A DNA stretch of 64,000 nucleotides from Shouchella rhizosphaerae. GTDB taxonomy: Bacteria > Bacillota > Bacilli > Bacillales > Bacillaceae_D. Positions 18,484 to 26,996 of the stretch are shown here, piece after piece. Under the pieces are notes generated by a model. It ran no database searches, had not been told where the DNA came from, and worked only from the letters and a program-made list of their open reading frames with translations. The stretch is from contig NZ_FRBS01000001.1 in the NCBI RefSeq assembly GCF_900142675.1, positions 620,001 through 684,000 of the forward strand. The letters run 5' to 3'. How positions within the stretch are numbered: position 1 is the first letter of the stretch; every line of letters begins with the position of its first letter. A program made the position numbers and the translations under genes.

Positions 18484-18500
18484 AATGATATAGAATCATT
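18484..18500 (+). promoter_or_regulatory. Dyad upstream of the MFS exporter gene, possible operator
   Basis: AATGAT-ATAGA-ATCATT, a perfect 6-base inverted repeat about 45 bases before the start codon in an AT-rich promoter-like stretch. A regulator-binding role is inference. Confidence 0.4.
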
Positions 18501-18542
18501 GTATAGATAGTCATGAGAGAAGAATTCGGAGGAATTTGTAGA

Positions 18543-19754
18543 ATGAAGGCATTGGCAACAAGAAACAGAGGGGCTATTTTATTGCTCATGTTTAATATCT
18601 TTATAGGATTTGTAGGCGTTGGCTTGGTTATCCCGATTATGCCGACATATATGAACGTTCTTGGCATCTCTGGAACGATCGTTGGCCTTCTGGTCGCTGT
18701 ATTTTCATTAACTCAATTTCTAGTGGCGCCTTATGCAGGCAGTTGGTCTGATCGTTATGGGCGAAAGTGGATCATTGTCGCCGGTCTGCTGCTTTTTGCT
18801 GTATCCGAGCTGCTTTTTGGCCTGGCTACGAATGCAGTGTTGCTGTTTATCTCAAGACTGCTTGGCGGTGTATCCGTTGCCTTTATTATGCCCGCCGTCA
18901 TGGCCTACGTCGTTGATATTACGACAGAAGAGGATCGGGGAATGGGAATGGGCTGGATTAATGCGGCGATTTCAACAGGTTTTATCATCGGTCCGGCGAT
19001 CGGTGGTTTTTTAGTCGAGTACGGTATGCGAGTGCCTTTCTTCGCCGCAGCTGGAGCTGCCGCCTTATCCGCTGTCGTTTCAATGAGTATTTTGCCAGAG
19101 TCACTGGATAAGAACAAGTTGCCTGCTCCAGAGGCACGTATGGACCGAAAAGAGTCTCAACTCGCACAGCTTGCCAAATCTTATCGCACCCCTTATTTTA
19201 CAGGGCTGTTGATCATCTTGATCACTTCGCTCGGATTGTCCCAATTTGAGACGGTGTTAGGACTTTTTGTTGACCATAAGTACAGCTATACGCCTAATGA
19301 AATTGCCTGGTTAATCATGATCGGGGCGATCGTTGGCGCTGTGATGCAGCTGACGCTCTTCGGGCGGCTGATCAATTGGATTGGGGAGAAGAAGCTGACG
19401 GTCTATTGCTTATTAGTGATGGCTGTTTTTATGGTTGCGACCATCTTTTCGGCCCAATATTGGATGATGGTTGTATCGGTCACGCTTGTTTTTCTGGCAG
19501 TTGATTTTGTACGCCCGGCGATTAGCACTTATTTTTCCAGAATTGCCGGCAACGAACAGGGGCTTGTTGCCGGTTTGAATGCTTCCTATACGAGTCTAGG
19601 GAACATCGGCGGCCCGATCCTTGCCGGGGCCTTGTTTGATGTTCAAATCAACTCCCCATTCCTGGTCGGCAGTCTGATTGCTTTAGGCGGCTGGATCCTT
19701 AGTCTGCGCTGGATGCGTAAACAAACGGAACGGTCGCCAGGCACGACCGTTTAA
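18543..19754 (+). CDS. MFS multidrug efflux transporter (Bmr/NorA-like, 12 TM)
   Basis: 403 residues, 12 helices. The drug:H+ antiporter motif A is GSWSDRYGRKWI after helix 2; the antiporter motif C is GPAIGGFLVE at helix 5. GGAGGA lies 9 bases before the ATG at 18543. Visibly more GC-rich than the genes to its right, which suggests separate acquisition. A stem AACGGTCG/CGACCGTT overlaps the stop codon. NorA/Bmr-like proteins export fluoroquinolones and dyes; the actual substrate here is unknown. Confidence 0.88.
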   Translation: MKALATRNRGAILLLMFNIFIGFVGVGLVIPIMPTYMNVLGISGTIVGLLVAVFSLTQFLVAPYAGSWSDRYGRKWIIVAGLLLFAVSELLFGLATNAVLLFISRLLGGVSVAFIMPAVMAYVVDITTEEDRGMGMGWINAAISTGFIIGPAIGGFLVEYGMRVPFFAAAGAAALSAVVSMSILPESLDKNKLPAPEARMDRKESQLAQLAKSYRTPYFTGLLIILITSLGLSQFETVLGLFVDHKYSYTPNEIAWLIMIGAIVGAVMQLTLFGRLINWIGEKKLTVYCLLVMAVFMVATIFSAQYWMMVVSVTLVFLAVDFVRPAISTYFSRIAGNEQGLVAGLNASYTSLGNIGGPILAGALFDVQINSPFLVGSLIALGGWILSLRWMRKQTERSPGTTV

Positions 19755-19963
19755 TAGACCGTTTTGGCTGTCCAAATTTTAATTGGTTTTATTTACTAAT
19801 ATTCAAATAAAGAAATGTTCAAGTGAGAGGCATTCAATGAACTGCCGGATCCATAATCTTTCAATGCCCGCAGACAGATGGAATGGGCCGGAGATTTCAC
19901 AATGATCTTTGTTCCTTATTCGGGAGCTATCTATTCAAGAAGAAGAATGAAGGAGAGAGGGCA

Positions 19964-20701
19964 ATGAAAGCGTCTCAGAGTGTGATTGACATTTGGAGAA
20001 GATTCGACGACTTTCCGATGGAAACCTTAACTAAAGCTTGGTATAGCCAGATTGCTTCGGTTAACAAGCAACGAACAGTGGATTTAATGAAATTACATCG
20101 GGAGGAATATGGAACGTCTGGCAACTGTTTTGATTTAGCGATTTGGTTAATTAACGAATTTAGGGAGAATAAATTACAAGCTTATGCCGTGTTTACTCCT
20201 CATTTCCATGTGGCGGTAGTCGTTATTGATGATGAAGGTTATAAGTATTTGTGCGATCTTGGAGATCAATGGGTTCAGCCTATACTGATAGACCGGGAAC
20301 ATGAGGAATATACCGAGGAATTTGTGGAAGGGTTCTTTCCAGGCGCTCAAATTAAGCTGACAACACAGTTGGAAAACCTTATTGTGACTTATAGAAGGCC
20401 GAGTGGCAAGGAAAGCAATCAGTCATTTAACTTGACCCCGGTTTCCGATAGTGAATTGATTGCGGCAGGAGAAAAAACGCAGAGAAACATCACAAGCCCC
20501 CTTGTTGAGAAACGTTTGTTTATGGACGATCAAGTCGGTCATTGGGAATTTGATAATTACAAAAGTTTTATTAGTCGTAATACTGGCAGGGAAATCGAAG
20601 ATCAGTTAAGTGGTATAGAGGAATGGGCCAACCGAATTAGTAGGGTAAGTGGAATAAATGAGGCGGTTGTATTACGAGCATTGGAAGTGTATTCGCGATG
20701 A
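19964..20701 (+). CDS. Putative arylamine N-acetyltransferase/transglutaminase-like cysteine enzyme
   Basis: 245 residues, not a standard named family. A C-H-D arrangement resembles the NAT and transglutaminase fold: Cys55 in GTSGNCFDLAIWL, His82 in PHFHVAVVV and Asp98 in YKYLCDLGD, in the order and approximate spacing of arylamine N-acetyltransferases. The C-terminal third (about 185-245) is helical and has no recognised match. AAGGAGAGAGG precedes the ATG at 19964. Activity is inferred from the triad only. Confidence 0.5.
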   Translation: MKASQSVIDIWRRFDDFPMETLTKAWYSQIASVNKQRTVDLMKLHREEYGTSGNCFDLAIWLINEFRENKLQAYAVFTPHFHVAVVVIDDEGYKYLCDLGDQWVQPILIDREHEEYTEEFVEGFFPGAQIKLTTQLENLIVTYRRPSGKESNQSFNLTPVSDSELIAAGEKTQRNITSPLVEKRLFMDDQVGHWEFDNYKSFISRNTGREIEDQLSGIEEWANRISRVSGINEAVVLRALEVYSR

Positions 20702-20927
20702 CATGCATCAGGGGAAGGCGTAAAGTCAAATTGATCGATTTCACAGAGCCCCGTGTCCCCATTTCACCTCATCCTATTTTTAGAGCTAGGGCTATCCTTT
20801 CGATTTGCAAGAAATGTTTAGCAGAGAAGTTCAATAAGCGAAACTGAGACTCCGTTCGCGAGTTCCTCGGGTTCAATGACGACTATTAGAGGAAATCAGC
20901 TCCCGCTTTTATTCAAGGAGAATTAAT

Positions 20928-21692
20928 ATGAATCAACAAGTTGTCTTAGACAAGGTAACTAGTCTTTTAAAGAAAAAATTATCTGGCTCTCTTATAGGAA
21001 TTTATTTACATGGTTCTATGGCAATGGGGTGTTTTAATCCGTTACAAAGTGATGTAGATATTTTAGCAGTGGTTAAAGAAAAGCTATCTGTTGATACTTA
21101 CAGGAAAATTGCTAATAAACTTATTCGCCTTGAAGAAGAATGGAAGATGGTGAGAGGATTTGAAATCAGTATAGTATTAGAGACATATACTGTTGATTTT
21201 GTATATCCAACCCCTTTTGAATTTCATTATTCTTCATTCCACAAAGTAAAGTATCTAACGGATGAGACCTATTTCTGCGGAGGATATGAAGATCCTGATT
21301 TAGCAGCTCACTTTGTTGTGACATATAATCGCGGGAGTGTACTTTTCGGAAAACCAATTAAGGAAGTATTCAAGGCTATTGATCACAACTATTATATCGA
21401 TTCAATTAAGTCTGATGTTAATGGAGCATTTGAAGGAATCATTGATAATCCAGTTTATTATGTGCTTAATCTAGCAAGAGTACTTCTGTATGTAAGGGAA
21501 TCCGCCATTTCTTCCAAAAAAGAAGCAGGTGAATGGGCTTTAAATGAATTGCCCAATCAGTATAAGTATACAATTGCGCAGTGTCTTGCAAAGTATGAAA
21601 ATGGATTAGAGACCTTAAATCTCGACGAGGATATGCTCCTAAACTACACAGAATACATGTTTAAGGAAATTGAACAATTCAGTTATAGGTAA
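20928..21692 (+). CDS. AadA-like aminoglycoside nucleotidyltransferase (ANT(3'')/ANT(9) family)
   Basis: 254 residues. The nucleotidyltransferase core is LHGSMAMGCFNPLQSDVDIL with GS at 29-30 and metal ligands Asp42 and Asp44; Glu79 in RGFEISIV fits the catalytic glutamate of AadA. The C-terminal domain (DUF4111) has PVYYVLNLARVLLYV and KKEAGEWALNELP, close to ANT(3''). It would adenylate streptomycin or spectinomycin-type drugs. AAGGAG precedes the ATG. Clearly AT-richer than neighbours. Resistance is not demonstrated by sequence alone. Confidence 0.85.
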   Translation: MNQQVVLDKVTSLLKKKLSGSLIGIYLHGSMAMGCFNPLQSDVDILAVVKEKLSVDTYRKIANKLIRLEEEWKMVRGFEISIVLETYTVDFVYPTPFEFHYSSFHKVKYLTDETYFCGGYEDPDLAAHFVVTYNRGSVLFGKPIKEVFKAIDHNYYIDSIKSDVNGAFEGIIDNPVYYVLNLARVLLYVRESAISSKKEAGEWALNELPNQYKYTIAQCLAKYENGLETLNLDEDMLLNYTEYMFKEIEQFSYR

Positions 21693-21847
21693 AAGTTCCA
21701 AGTATCCTCCACTCCCACCCGTTTGAACTGAAGTTTGCTTTGATTTATTATTGTGGTACTGCCGTCAGAACTACTTACCGCTCTAGAGGCTGAGTGGTAA
21801 GTAAACATTAGTGAGACGCATAAAACTTGTACGGAGTGGCATTTGAA

Positions 21848-22414
21848 ATGTTTAAAAACAACAAGCAAGAAATAAGAACAAATTACGAATTGGCATTATT
21901 GGAGAAAGCACAAAAAATGATTCCACAAGTGCCTCCTCTACCGTGGAGACAACAGACCGTACTCTCTGCCTCTGGAGTAATCGCAGCAGGATGGGACTCA
22001 AAAGAGAATATCATCCTAATTAGCTCAAATTCAGGTTATAGCATCAACCATTCAATGACTGGAGAGAGAATCCTAAGGGACAGGGACACCGACAGAACTG
22101 AAAACAATATCATAGACAGGGGATTGAAATTTATCATTCCAGAATCGGCGGAGGAGATAGAAATTTTTGGCATAGAAGCGGGTGACGGAGTGCATTTAAC
22201 TGATGAAGGATGGAGTTTAGAGGTGATTTATCCTTGGTGGCCGCGAGCATCCGTCATCATCGACCATGTGTTTGTTCAAGGGTATGAATACTTGCTGAAT
22301 GCGACAATGTTAGACATTCCCCGTTTGGATGGTTGGATAAAATGTGGTTTTGCTCCATCAGGTAATCAATTTATGGTAATTGGGTCTGGTGGCGCAGTTG
22401 TCTATGCGAAATGA
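21848..22414 (+). CDS. Hypothetical protein, 188 residues
   Basis: Soluble, mixed alpha/beta protein with no signal peptide or membrane helix. Segments such as VLSASGVIAAGWDSKENIILISS and the C-terminal SGNQFMVIGSGGAVVYAK suggest a beta-rich fold. GGAGTGG lies 8 bases before the ATG at 21848, which decides against an ATG seven codons earlier. AT-rich like the nucleotidyltransferase gene before it. Not recognised. Confidence 0.6.
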   Translation: MFKNNKQEIRTNYELALLEKAQKMIPQVPPLPWRQQTVLSASGVIAAGWDSKENIILISSNSGYSINHSMTGERILRDRDTDRTENNIIDRGLKFIIPESAEEIEIFGIEAGDGVHLTDEGWSLEVIYPWWPRASVIIDHVFVQGYEYLLNATMLDIPRLDGWIKCGFAPSGNQFMVIGSGGAVVYAK

Positions 22415-22425
22415 TAGCAGGGGCA

Positions 22426-22662
22426 GAGAAGGCGCTATCATACGCACCTTCTCATCCTTGTATGCCGTTGTTTTCTGCAGACTAGTTTGATTGAAACGGG
22501 TTTAATTTGCGGATTTATATTGGCCTTATTGATAATTTCACGTACCAAATTAATTGAATAGAAAACACCAATACACAAAATCAACTAAGGGAAGCTTCAG
22601 TTGCTGTTAAAAAGATGCAAAATGAACACGAGATGATAGGGGTCTTGTGTTTTTTATTTTTT
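22426..22662 (+). terminator. Weak hairpin and a T-rich terminator before the sigY operon
   Basis: Hairpin GAGAAGG/CCTTCTC at 22426-22453 follows the hypothetical gene but has no T run. A second stem AACACGAG/CTTGTGTT at 22625-22651 (one G-U pair) is followed by a long T-rich tract to 22662 and sits just before the sigma-Y-type promoter. No gene is seen between the two. Confidence 0.55.
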
Positions 22663-22664
22663 CA

Positions 22665-22690
22665 TGAACGATTTTATCATCTACTCCGTC
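22665..22690 (+). promoter_or_regulatory. Sigma-Y-type (ECF) promoter of the yxl-sigY operon
   Basis: TGAACG at 22665-22670 and CGTC at 22687-22690, with a 16-base spacer. This is the -35/-10 pair I recall for the autoregulated sigma-Y promoter of B. subtilis. It lies 43 bases upstream of the first gene of an operon that itself encodes SigY. Confidence 0.75.
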
Positions 22691-22732
22691 TTATATGTGA
22701 ACTTACATTTACGATTAAAGGGGAAGGATAAG

Positions 22733-22936
22733 ATGAATACAGATTTTGCTGATGTTCCTTGGGGGCTGCTTGCGCCCGTTATCATTTTGAATTTAATTTT
22801 GGTCATTGTCGCGCTCATCGATTATGTGAAGCTAGCAAAAACGAAAGGCGCCCACCTGTTCTGGATTCCGGTTATTTTATTTGTTAGCTTTTTCGGACCG
22901 GTAATGTACTTGATTTTCGGGAGGAGGAACCACTAA
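22733..22936 (+). CDS. yxlE: Small membrane protein YxlE (PLDc_N domain)
   Basis: 67 residues: two transmembrane helices (LLAPVIILNLILVIVALIDY and the one before GPVMYLIFGRRNH) joined by a short charged loop, the layout of the phospholipase-D-nuclease N-terminal domain. In B. subtilis YxlD and YxlE assist YxlC in restraining SigY. GGGGAAGG precedes the ATG at 22733; the longer frame crosses the promoter. The stop overlaps the next ATG by one base (TAATG). Confidence 0.8.
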   Translation: MNTDFADVPWGLLAPVIILNLILVIVALIDYVKLAKTKGAHLFWIPVILFVSFFGPVMYLIFGRRNH

Positions 22937-23850
22937 TGAGTTTCGTATCTGTTCGGCACTTAACGAAGACATATACCGGGCAACCTGCAGTCGATAATCT
23001 TTCTTTCGAACTGCAGCCGCATTCCTGCATCGCTTTATTAGGAGTGAATGGGGCTGGCAAAACGACAACATTAAAGATGTTATCAGGATTAGTCAAACCT
23101 ACATCAGGCACCATACAGTTCCACCAGCCAACACCACACGGAAAGGGCCACATTCGTGCCGATATCGGCTACTTGCCCCAGTTTCCCGTCTTTTGCGATT
23201 GGATGACCGGTTTTGAATTTCTCCTCTATGTCGGGCAACTCGCTCATTTGCCGAGACGGGAAGCGAAACGTAGAACCAAAGAATTACTAGACAAGGTGGG
23301 GCTGACCGAAGCGGCTCATCAGCGTATTGGTCAATATTCAGGTGGTATGAAGCAACGTCTTGGCATTGCCCAAGCTCTGATTCACCAGCCTAAACTGGTC
23401 ATGCTAGATGAACCGGTATCTGCTCTTGATCCCGTCGGACGCCGGGAAATTCTCCAGCTGATGCAAACATTAAAGGAGGAAGCAACGGTTCTTTTCTCGA
23501 CCCATGTCCTGCATGATGCGGAGGAAGTCAGTGACGCAGTGCTCATTATTGATCAAGGCCAGCTAAAGTACGGGGGGACGCTCGATTCGCTTCAGCAAGA
23601 ATGGCAAGATGCGGCCATCATAATCGAAGCCCAGGATGACCTGACTAACCAGCTCAGGAACTGGCGGGAACAAAAACGTATTGTTGACTTTGTTACAGAA
23701 GACGATGGTTACAAAATATTGGTAGAGGATATTGAGTTGGCGGTGCCCTTCCTTTTACACGCTTTTGCTCAGCGCCAGGTTCGGTTAACGAAATTCGAAG
23801 TAGCTAAAATGTCTTTGGAAGATTTATTTTTAAAGGTGGTGCAAAAATGA
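22936..23850 (+). CDS. yxlF: ABC transporter ATP-binding protein YxlF
   Basis: 304 residues. Walker A is GVNGAGKTT near residue 38, signature SGGMKQRLGIAQ near 137, Walker B LVMLDEPVSALDP near 157, and the H-loop FSTHVLHD near 192. A C-terminal extension after 220 is typical of ABC-2 exporters. Coupled to yxlG by an ATGA overlap. The transported substrate of the YxlFG exporter is unknown; the operon context makes it part of the SigY regulon. Confidence 0.88.
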   Translation: MSFVSVRHLTKTYTGQPAVDNLSFELQPHSCIALLGVNGAGKTTTLKMLSGLVKPTSGTIQFHQPTPHGKGHIRADIGYLPQFPVFCDWMTGFEFLLYVGQLAHLPRREAKRRTKELLDKVGLTEAAHQRIGQYSGGMKQRLGIAQALIHQPKLVMLDEPVSALDPVGRREILQLMQTLKEEATVLFSTHVLHDAEEVSDAVLIIDQGQLKYGGTLDSLQQEWQDAAIIIEAQDDLTNQLRNWREQKRIVDFVTEDDGYKILVEDIELAVPFLLHAFAQRQVRLTKFEVAKMSLEDLFLKVVQK

Positions 23851-24626
23851 AGCAATGGCTCGTGTTGTTTCAAAAAGAACAGGTAGAACTATGGAGGAAT
23901 TACAAGTGGATATGGGTTCCTGTTGTGTTTCTATTATTAGGAAGTTCGACGCCGCTCTCTACCTACTTTATGCCACAAATCTTAGAGGACTTCGGCGGGT
24001 TACCAGAAGGGACCGTCATCGACATTCCAACGCCAACAGGAACTGAGGTGCTCGCGCAAACGTTATCTGATTTCGGATTGCTCGGCGTCCTTGTCTTGAC
24101 GTTGGCGTTGATGGGGATTGTATCGGCTGAACGGCGGAGCGGAGTAGCTGCGATCATTTTACTGAAGCCAGTACCCTACTTTTCTTATCTCACAGCCAAA
24201 TGGGCGGCGATTATTTGTTTTACGTGGGTGTCACTTGGCCTTGGTTACGGGTTAGCGATGTATTACACGACCCTTCTTTTCGATGCGGTTTCGCTTGAAC
24301 GTTGGGTCAGTAGTTTTTTTCATTTTGGATTGTGGTTAACGTTGGTTATGACGATTGTTCTGTTTTATAGCACCATTCTTAAACAAACAGGCGCAGCAGC
24401 CTTTTGTGCATTAGGTACCATTCTTCTCATCAGCCTGCTTTCATCGTCCTTTCCAGCCTGGTTCTCGTGGAGTCCTGCACAGTTGGCCAATCACGCCACA
24501 TTGGTTTTATTGGAAGGAGAGGGTTTGGCTGATTATACACCTGTTTTGTTGTCGACTTTGTTTGGGATCATCGGCTTGCAGCTTGGAGCAATCGCCATTT
24601 TTACACATAAAGAGCTTGTTGACTAG
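23847..24626 (+). CDS. yxlG: ABC-2-type permease YxlG
   Basis: 259 residues with six hydrophobic segments, beginning with a helix near VPVVFLLLGSSTPLSTYF and an extracytoplasmic loop of about 50 residues before helix 2 (LLGVLVLTLALMGIV). AERRSGVAAIILLKPVPY is the conserved cytoplasmic loop of ABC-2 permeases. Partner of YxlF. A 59-base gap separates it from sigY, without a terminator. Confidence 0.85.
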   Translation: MKQWLVLFQKEQVELWRNYKWIWVPVVFLLLGSSTPLSTYFMPQILEDFGGLPEGTVIDIPTPTGTEVLAQTLSDFGLLGVLVLTLALMGIVSAERRSGVAAIILLKPVPYFSYLTAKWAAIICFTWVSLGLGYGLAMYYTTLLFDAVSLERWVSSFFHFGLWLTLVMTIVLFYSTILKQTGAAAFCALGTILLISLLSSSFPAWFSWSPAQLANHATLVLLEGEGLADYTPVLLSTLFGIIGLQLGAIAIFTHKELVD

Positions 24627-24685
24627 CTTCAGTATCAATGAGCATGATAGAAAGGAACGATCTGCCTTGTTTAAGGAGACATGCT

Positions 24686-25216
24686 ATGGATGAAACTGCA
24701 CTTATTCGTAAAGCCCAAAAGGGAGACCAAGTGGCGCTAGCTACTCTCCTGCACGAGAATTATTTATTTCTGAGGAGATATGCGTTAAAGATTACATTGA
24801 AACCATCATTGGCCGATGACTTAACACAGGAAACGATGACCAAGGCGATCGAAAAAATTCATCTTTATAAAGGGCGTTCTAAGTTTTCAACATGGTTGAT
24901 TTCCATCGCTTCTAACCTATATATTGATATGTGCCGCAAGCAGAGCAAAGAGGAACTAATGGCAGATACAGAAACGCCATTGCACCAGTTGAAGTGGGAA
25001 TTTGCCCACCGTCAGCTTGAATGGATGGATGTTGTAGATGAGTTAGGGAAATTATCAGAAGGGTATCGTCTGCCCTTGATTTTGAAGCACTATTACAGCT
25101 ATAGATATGAAGAAATAGGCAAGATGTTAGGCATACCAGAAGGAACTGTGAAATCAAGGGTTCATCACGCATTAAGTCTGTTAAGGAAGGAGTTGAACGT
25201 GAATGACGAAGGATAA
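24686..25216 (+). CDS. sigY: ECF RNA polymerase sigma factor SigY
   Basis: 176 residues, the two conserved sigma-70 regions only. Region 2 is LADDLTQETMTKAIEKIHLY with KFSTWLISIASN; region 4 is YEEIGKMLGIPEGTVKSRVH. The ATG at 24686 follows AAGGAG at 7 bases. The name SigY rests on the flanking yxlC, D, E, F and G genes rather than on the sigma sequence alone. In B. subtilis sigY is the first gene of its operon; here it is fourth. Confidence 0.85.
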   Translation: MDETALIRKAQKGDQVALATLLHENYLFLRRYALKITLKPSLADDLTQETMTKAIEKIHLYKGRSKFSTWLISIASNLYIDMCRKQSKEELMADTETPLHQLKWEFAHRQLEWMDVVDELGKLSEGYRLPLILKHYYSYRYEEIGKMLGIPEGTVKSRVHHALSLLRKELNVNDEG

Positions 25217-25583
25217 GAGGCAGAATAAATCGGAGACGGAAGAGAAGGGGAAAAACGGAAGGCCCTCAGCACAGCTAACCGACAAACAGACGATTATCGA
25301 GCTGCGTTCGGGTTTAGAACGTCTTGATCAGCTCGATGCAGCGGATGAGCCAGACCTTTCTTTTTTCCTACAGCAAGTAAAGGAAACAAAAGCCAATAGC
25401 AGGAAAAAGTTGCTTAAGGAACTAGTGGGATTGTGGGGGCTCGCTCTTGTTATTTTAGCGCTTTGGACAACAACCTACTTTCATTCGCCAACGGTCTTCC
25501 TGATCTTACAAGGGATCGCTGTTGTTATACTGCCGTTCATCGTATATTTTACGACGAAAAAAGAGGTGAACAAACGCTCATGA
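25203..25583 (+). CDS. yxlC: YxlC-like anti-sigma factor
   Basis: 126 residues. A charged cytoplasmic N-terminal part of about 75 residues, with IIELRSGLERLDQL resembling the start of B. subtilis YxlC, precedes two helices (ELVGLWGLALVILALWTT and VFLILQGIAVVILPFIVYF). Cytoplasmic N-domain plus membrane anchor is the layout of an anti-sigma factor. It overlaps the sigY end by 14 bases and yxlD by 4, so the pair is made together. The N-terminal extension is longer than in B. subtilis. Confidence 0.78.
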   Translation: MTKDKRQNKSETEEKGKNGRPSAQLTDKQTIIELRSGLERLDQLDAADEPDLSFFLQQVKETKANSRKKLLKELVGLWGLALVILALWTTTYFHSPTVFLILQGIAVVILPFIVYFTTKKEVNKRS

Positions 25584-25798
25584 CGAACACGCATCCTTCT
25601 GACGTTCCTTTCTATCTATGGGTAATCTTAGCCGCTATTTTATTTACGCAAAGTACGGTTCTATTTATTAACGCCAGGCGGCACGGCCATAATTACTGGT
25701 TATGGGGAATGATTGGCCTGCTGAATTTTCCAACCGCCACTCTGCTTTATTTGATTTTCGCAAAACGGATGCCCAGAAAGCTATGGAAAAGGCAGTAG
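25580..25798 (+). CDS. yxlD: Small membrane protein YxlD (PLDc_N-like)
   Basis: 72 residues, two helices (FYLWVILAAILFTQSTVLFI and the one ending NFPTATLLYLIFAKR) and a basic C-terminus. Same layout as YxlE at the other end of the operon. The ATG overlaps the yxlC stop. With YxlC and YxlE it probably forms the complex that holds SigY at the membrane. The longer upstream frame lies inside yxlC and is rejected. Confidence 0.75.
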   Translation: MTNTHPSDVPFYLWVILAAILFTQSTVLFINARRHGHNYWLWGMIGLLNFPTATLLYLIFAKRMPRKLWKRQ

Positions 25799-25839
25799 AA
25801 TGGTAGAAAGGGGCAGTTACTCTCTCTGTAAAAGATTGA

Positions 25840-26070
25840 TTTGTAAAAGAAAAGCTAAGAAAACTAACATTAAAGGGATTGAAAGCTGATCCATCTAAGT
25901 ATGTCCAAGATTCAGTAGCCAATTGGTTGAATGATGCCGCAAAGTCGCAGCCGGATTGGATCGTTCAAGTATGTCATGCATGGCTGGCAGTACCAGATAC
26001 AAAAGCGATGAAACGAATGACAACACGGGCACAAAGGGCTAGAACGGAGAACTTCGGTAAGCAATCATGA
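25840..26070 (+). pseudogene. Remnant of a DNA-alkylation-repair (AlkC/AlkD-type HEAT) gene
   Basis: A frame open from 25840 to 26070 without a start or ribosome site encodes about 76 residues. DPSKYVQDSVANWLNDAAKS followed by QPDWIVQVCHAWLA is characteristic of a HEAT-like repeat in AlkC/AlkD DNA glycosylase-like proteins. A complete gene would be about 200-370 residues. The segment begins directly after yxlD, so most of the gene appears deleted. Expressed function is unlikely. Confidence 0.65.
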
Positions 26071-26423
26071 TGTGGGGGCATTACAAGTTAGCCTGCCCCC
26101 GCTTACTTGATAGAAGACCTATATTCCATAACAGTGATGCAATGATCCGCAAGAGCCACTAGCAACTTGCTACACATCGCTTCGTCCTAATTGCTGTAAA
26201 TCGCCTGAACCAAGTTCAAAATACTCCGCTTCCTGAGCTGCAGCAGTTTGCTTATCGTTACTACCTCTGTCGGAACGACCTATTATATCGGAAGCTTTCC
26301 CTATGAAGTATCGTATAATTATTGTATATATTTGAAGGGATGGATGGAAGTCGTTGACGTATAATACCCGAAAACAGAACAATGATAAAAGTTCTTACCT
26401 TCAGTATATAGGAGAGGTTAGAT
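26071..26423. other. Intergenic region with one GC-rich hairpin
   Basis: Perfect stem GGGGGCA/TGCCCCC at 26074-26100 directly after the repair-gene remnant, without a T run. The rest is unremarkable; an AT-rich segment at 26310-26410 should contain the promoter of the Nudix gene. Confidence 0.5.
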
Positions 26424-26834
26424 ATGCTACCTAAACATCGATTAACTGCAGGAGCTTTAGTACGTAATGAAAACAATCACATCTTACTCGTCAAGCATCC
26501 CAAGCGAGGATGGGAACTGCCTGGCGGTCATGTCGAAGAAGGCGAATCGATCACCAATGCGTTAAAAAGAGAGGTGATGGAAGAAAGCGGGGTGGAAATT
26601 GAGATTGGTCCGTTTTGTGGAATCAGTCAGGATGTAAACAAGGCAATTTGTCATACATGGTGGTTGGCAAGGGCCACCACCTCGAAGCTTAAAACAAGTG
26701 AGGAAAGCATAGAGGTTAAATTTGTGACAGAAGAAGACGCCATAACGATGATGGCCAGGGAAGATTTTAAAAAGGAGTTAAAGAGATTATTGATCCCGCA
26801 ACTGCATCCGTTTTATCTCGTTTTTTACGGCTAA
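26424..26834 (+). CDS. Nudix hydrolase
   Basis: 136 residues. A full Nudix box begins at GGHVEEGESITNAL and continues KREVMEESGVE (G-x5-E-x7-REUxEExGU). Such enzymes hydrolyse nucleoside diphosphates linked to another group; the specificity is not visible. The short length and preceding TAGALVRNENNHILLVKHP strand are typical of MutT-like stand-alone enzymes. GGAGAGG precedes the ATG. Confidence 0.9.
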   Translation: MLPKHRLTAGALVRNENNHILLVKHPKRGWELPGGHVEEGESITNALKREVMEESGVEIEIGPFCGISQDVNKAICHTWWLARATTSKLKTSEESIEVKFVTEEDAITMMAREDFKKELKRLLIPQLHPFYLVFYG

Positions 26835-26996
26835 GGCAGATTATCTTGTTTTTGGCTTGGTATCTTTTATTATTAATTTGATAATCTGATGTTGTGATTA
26901 TATCCGCTAATTTTATTGACTCGGGCCTTTTCACCGCAAATAATAAGTATAGGACACACAATACGAATGATTGCATGTGAAGAAGGAGCCACAATC

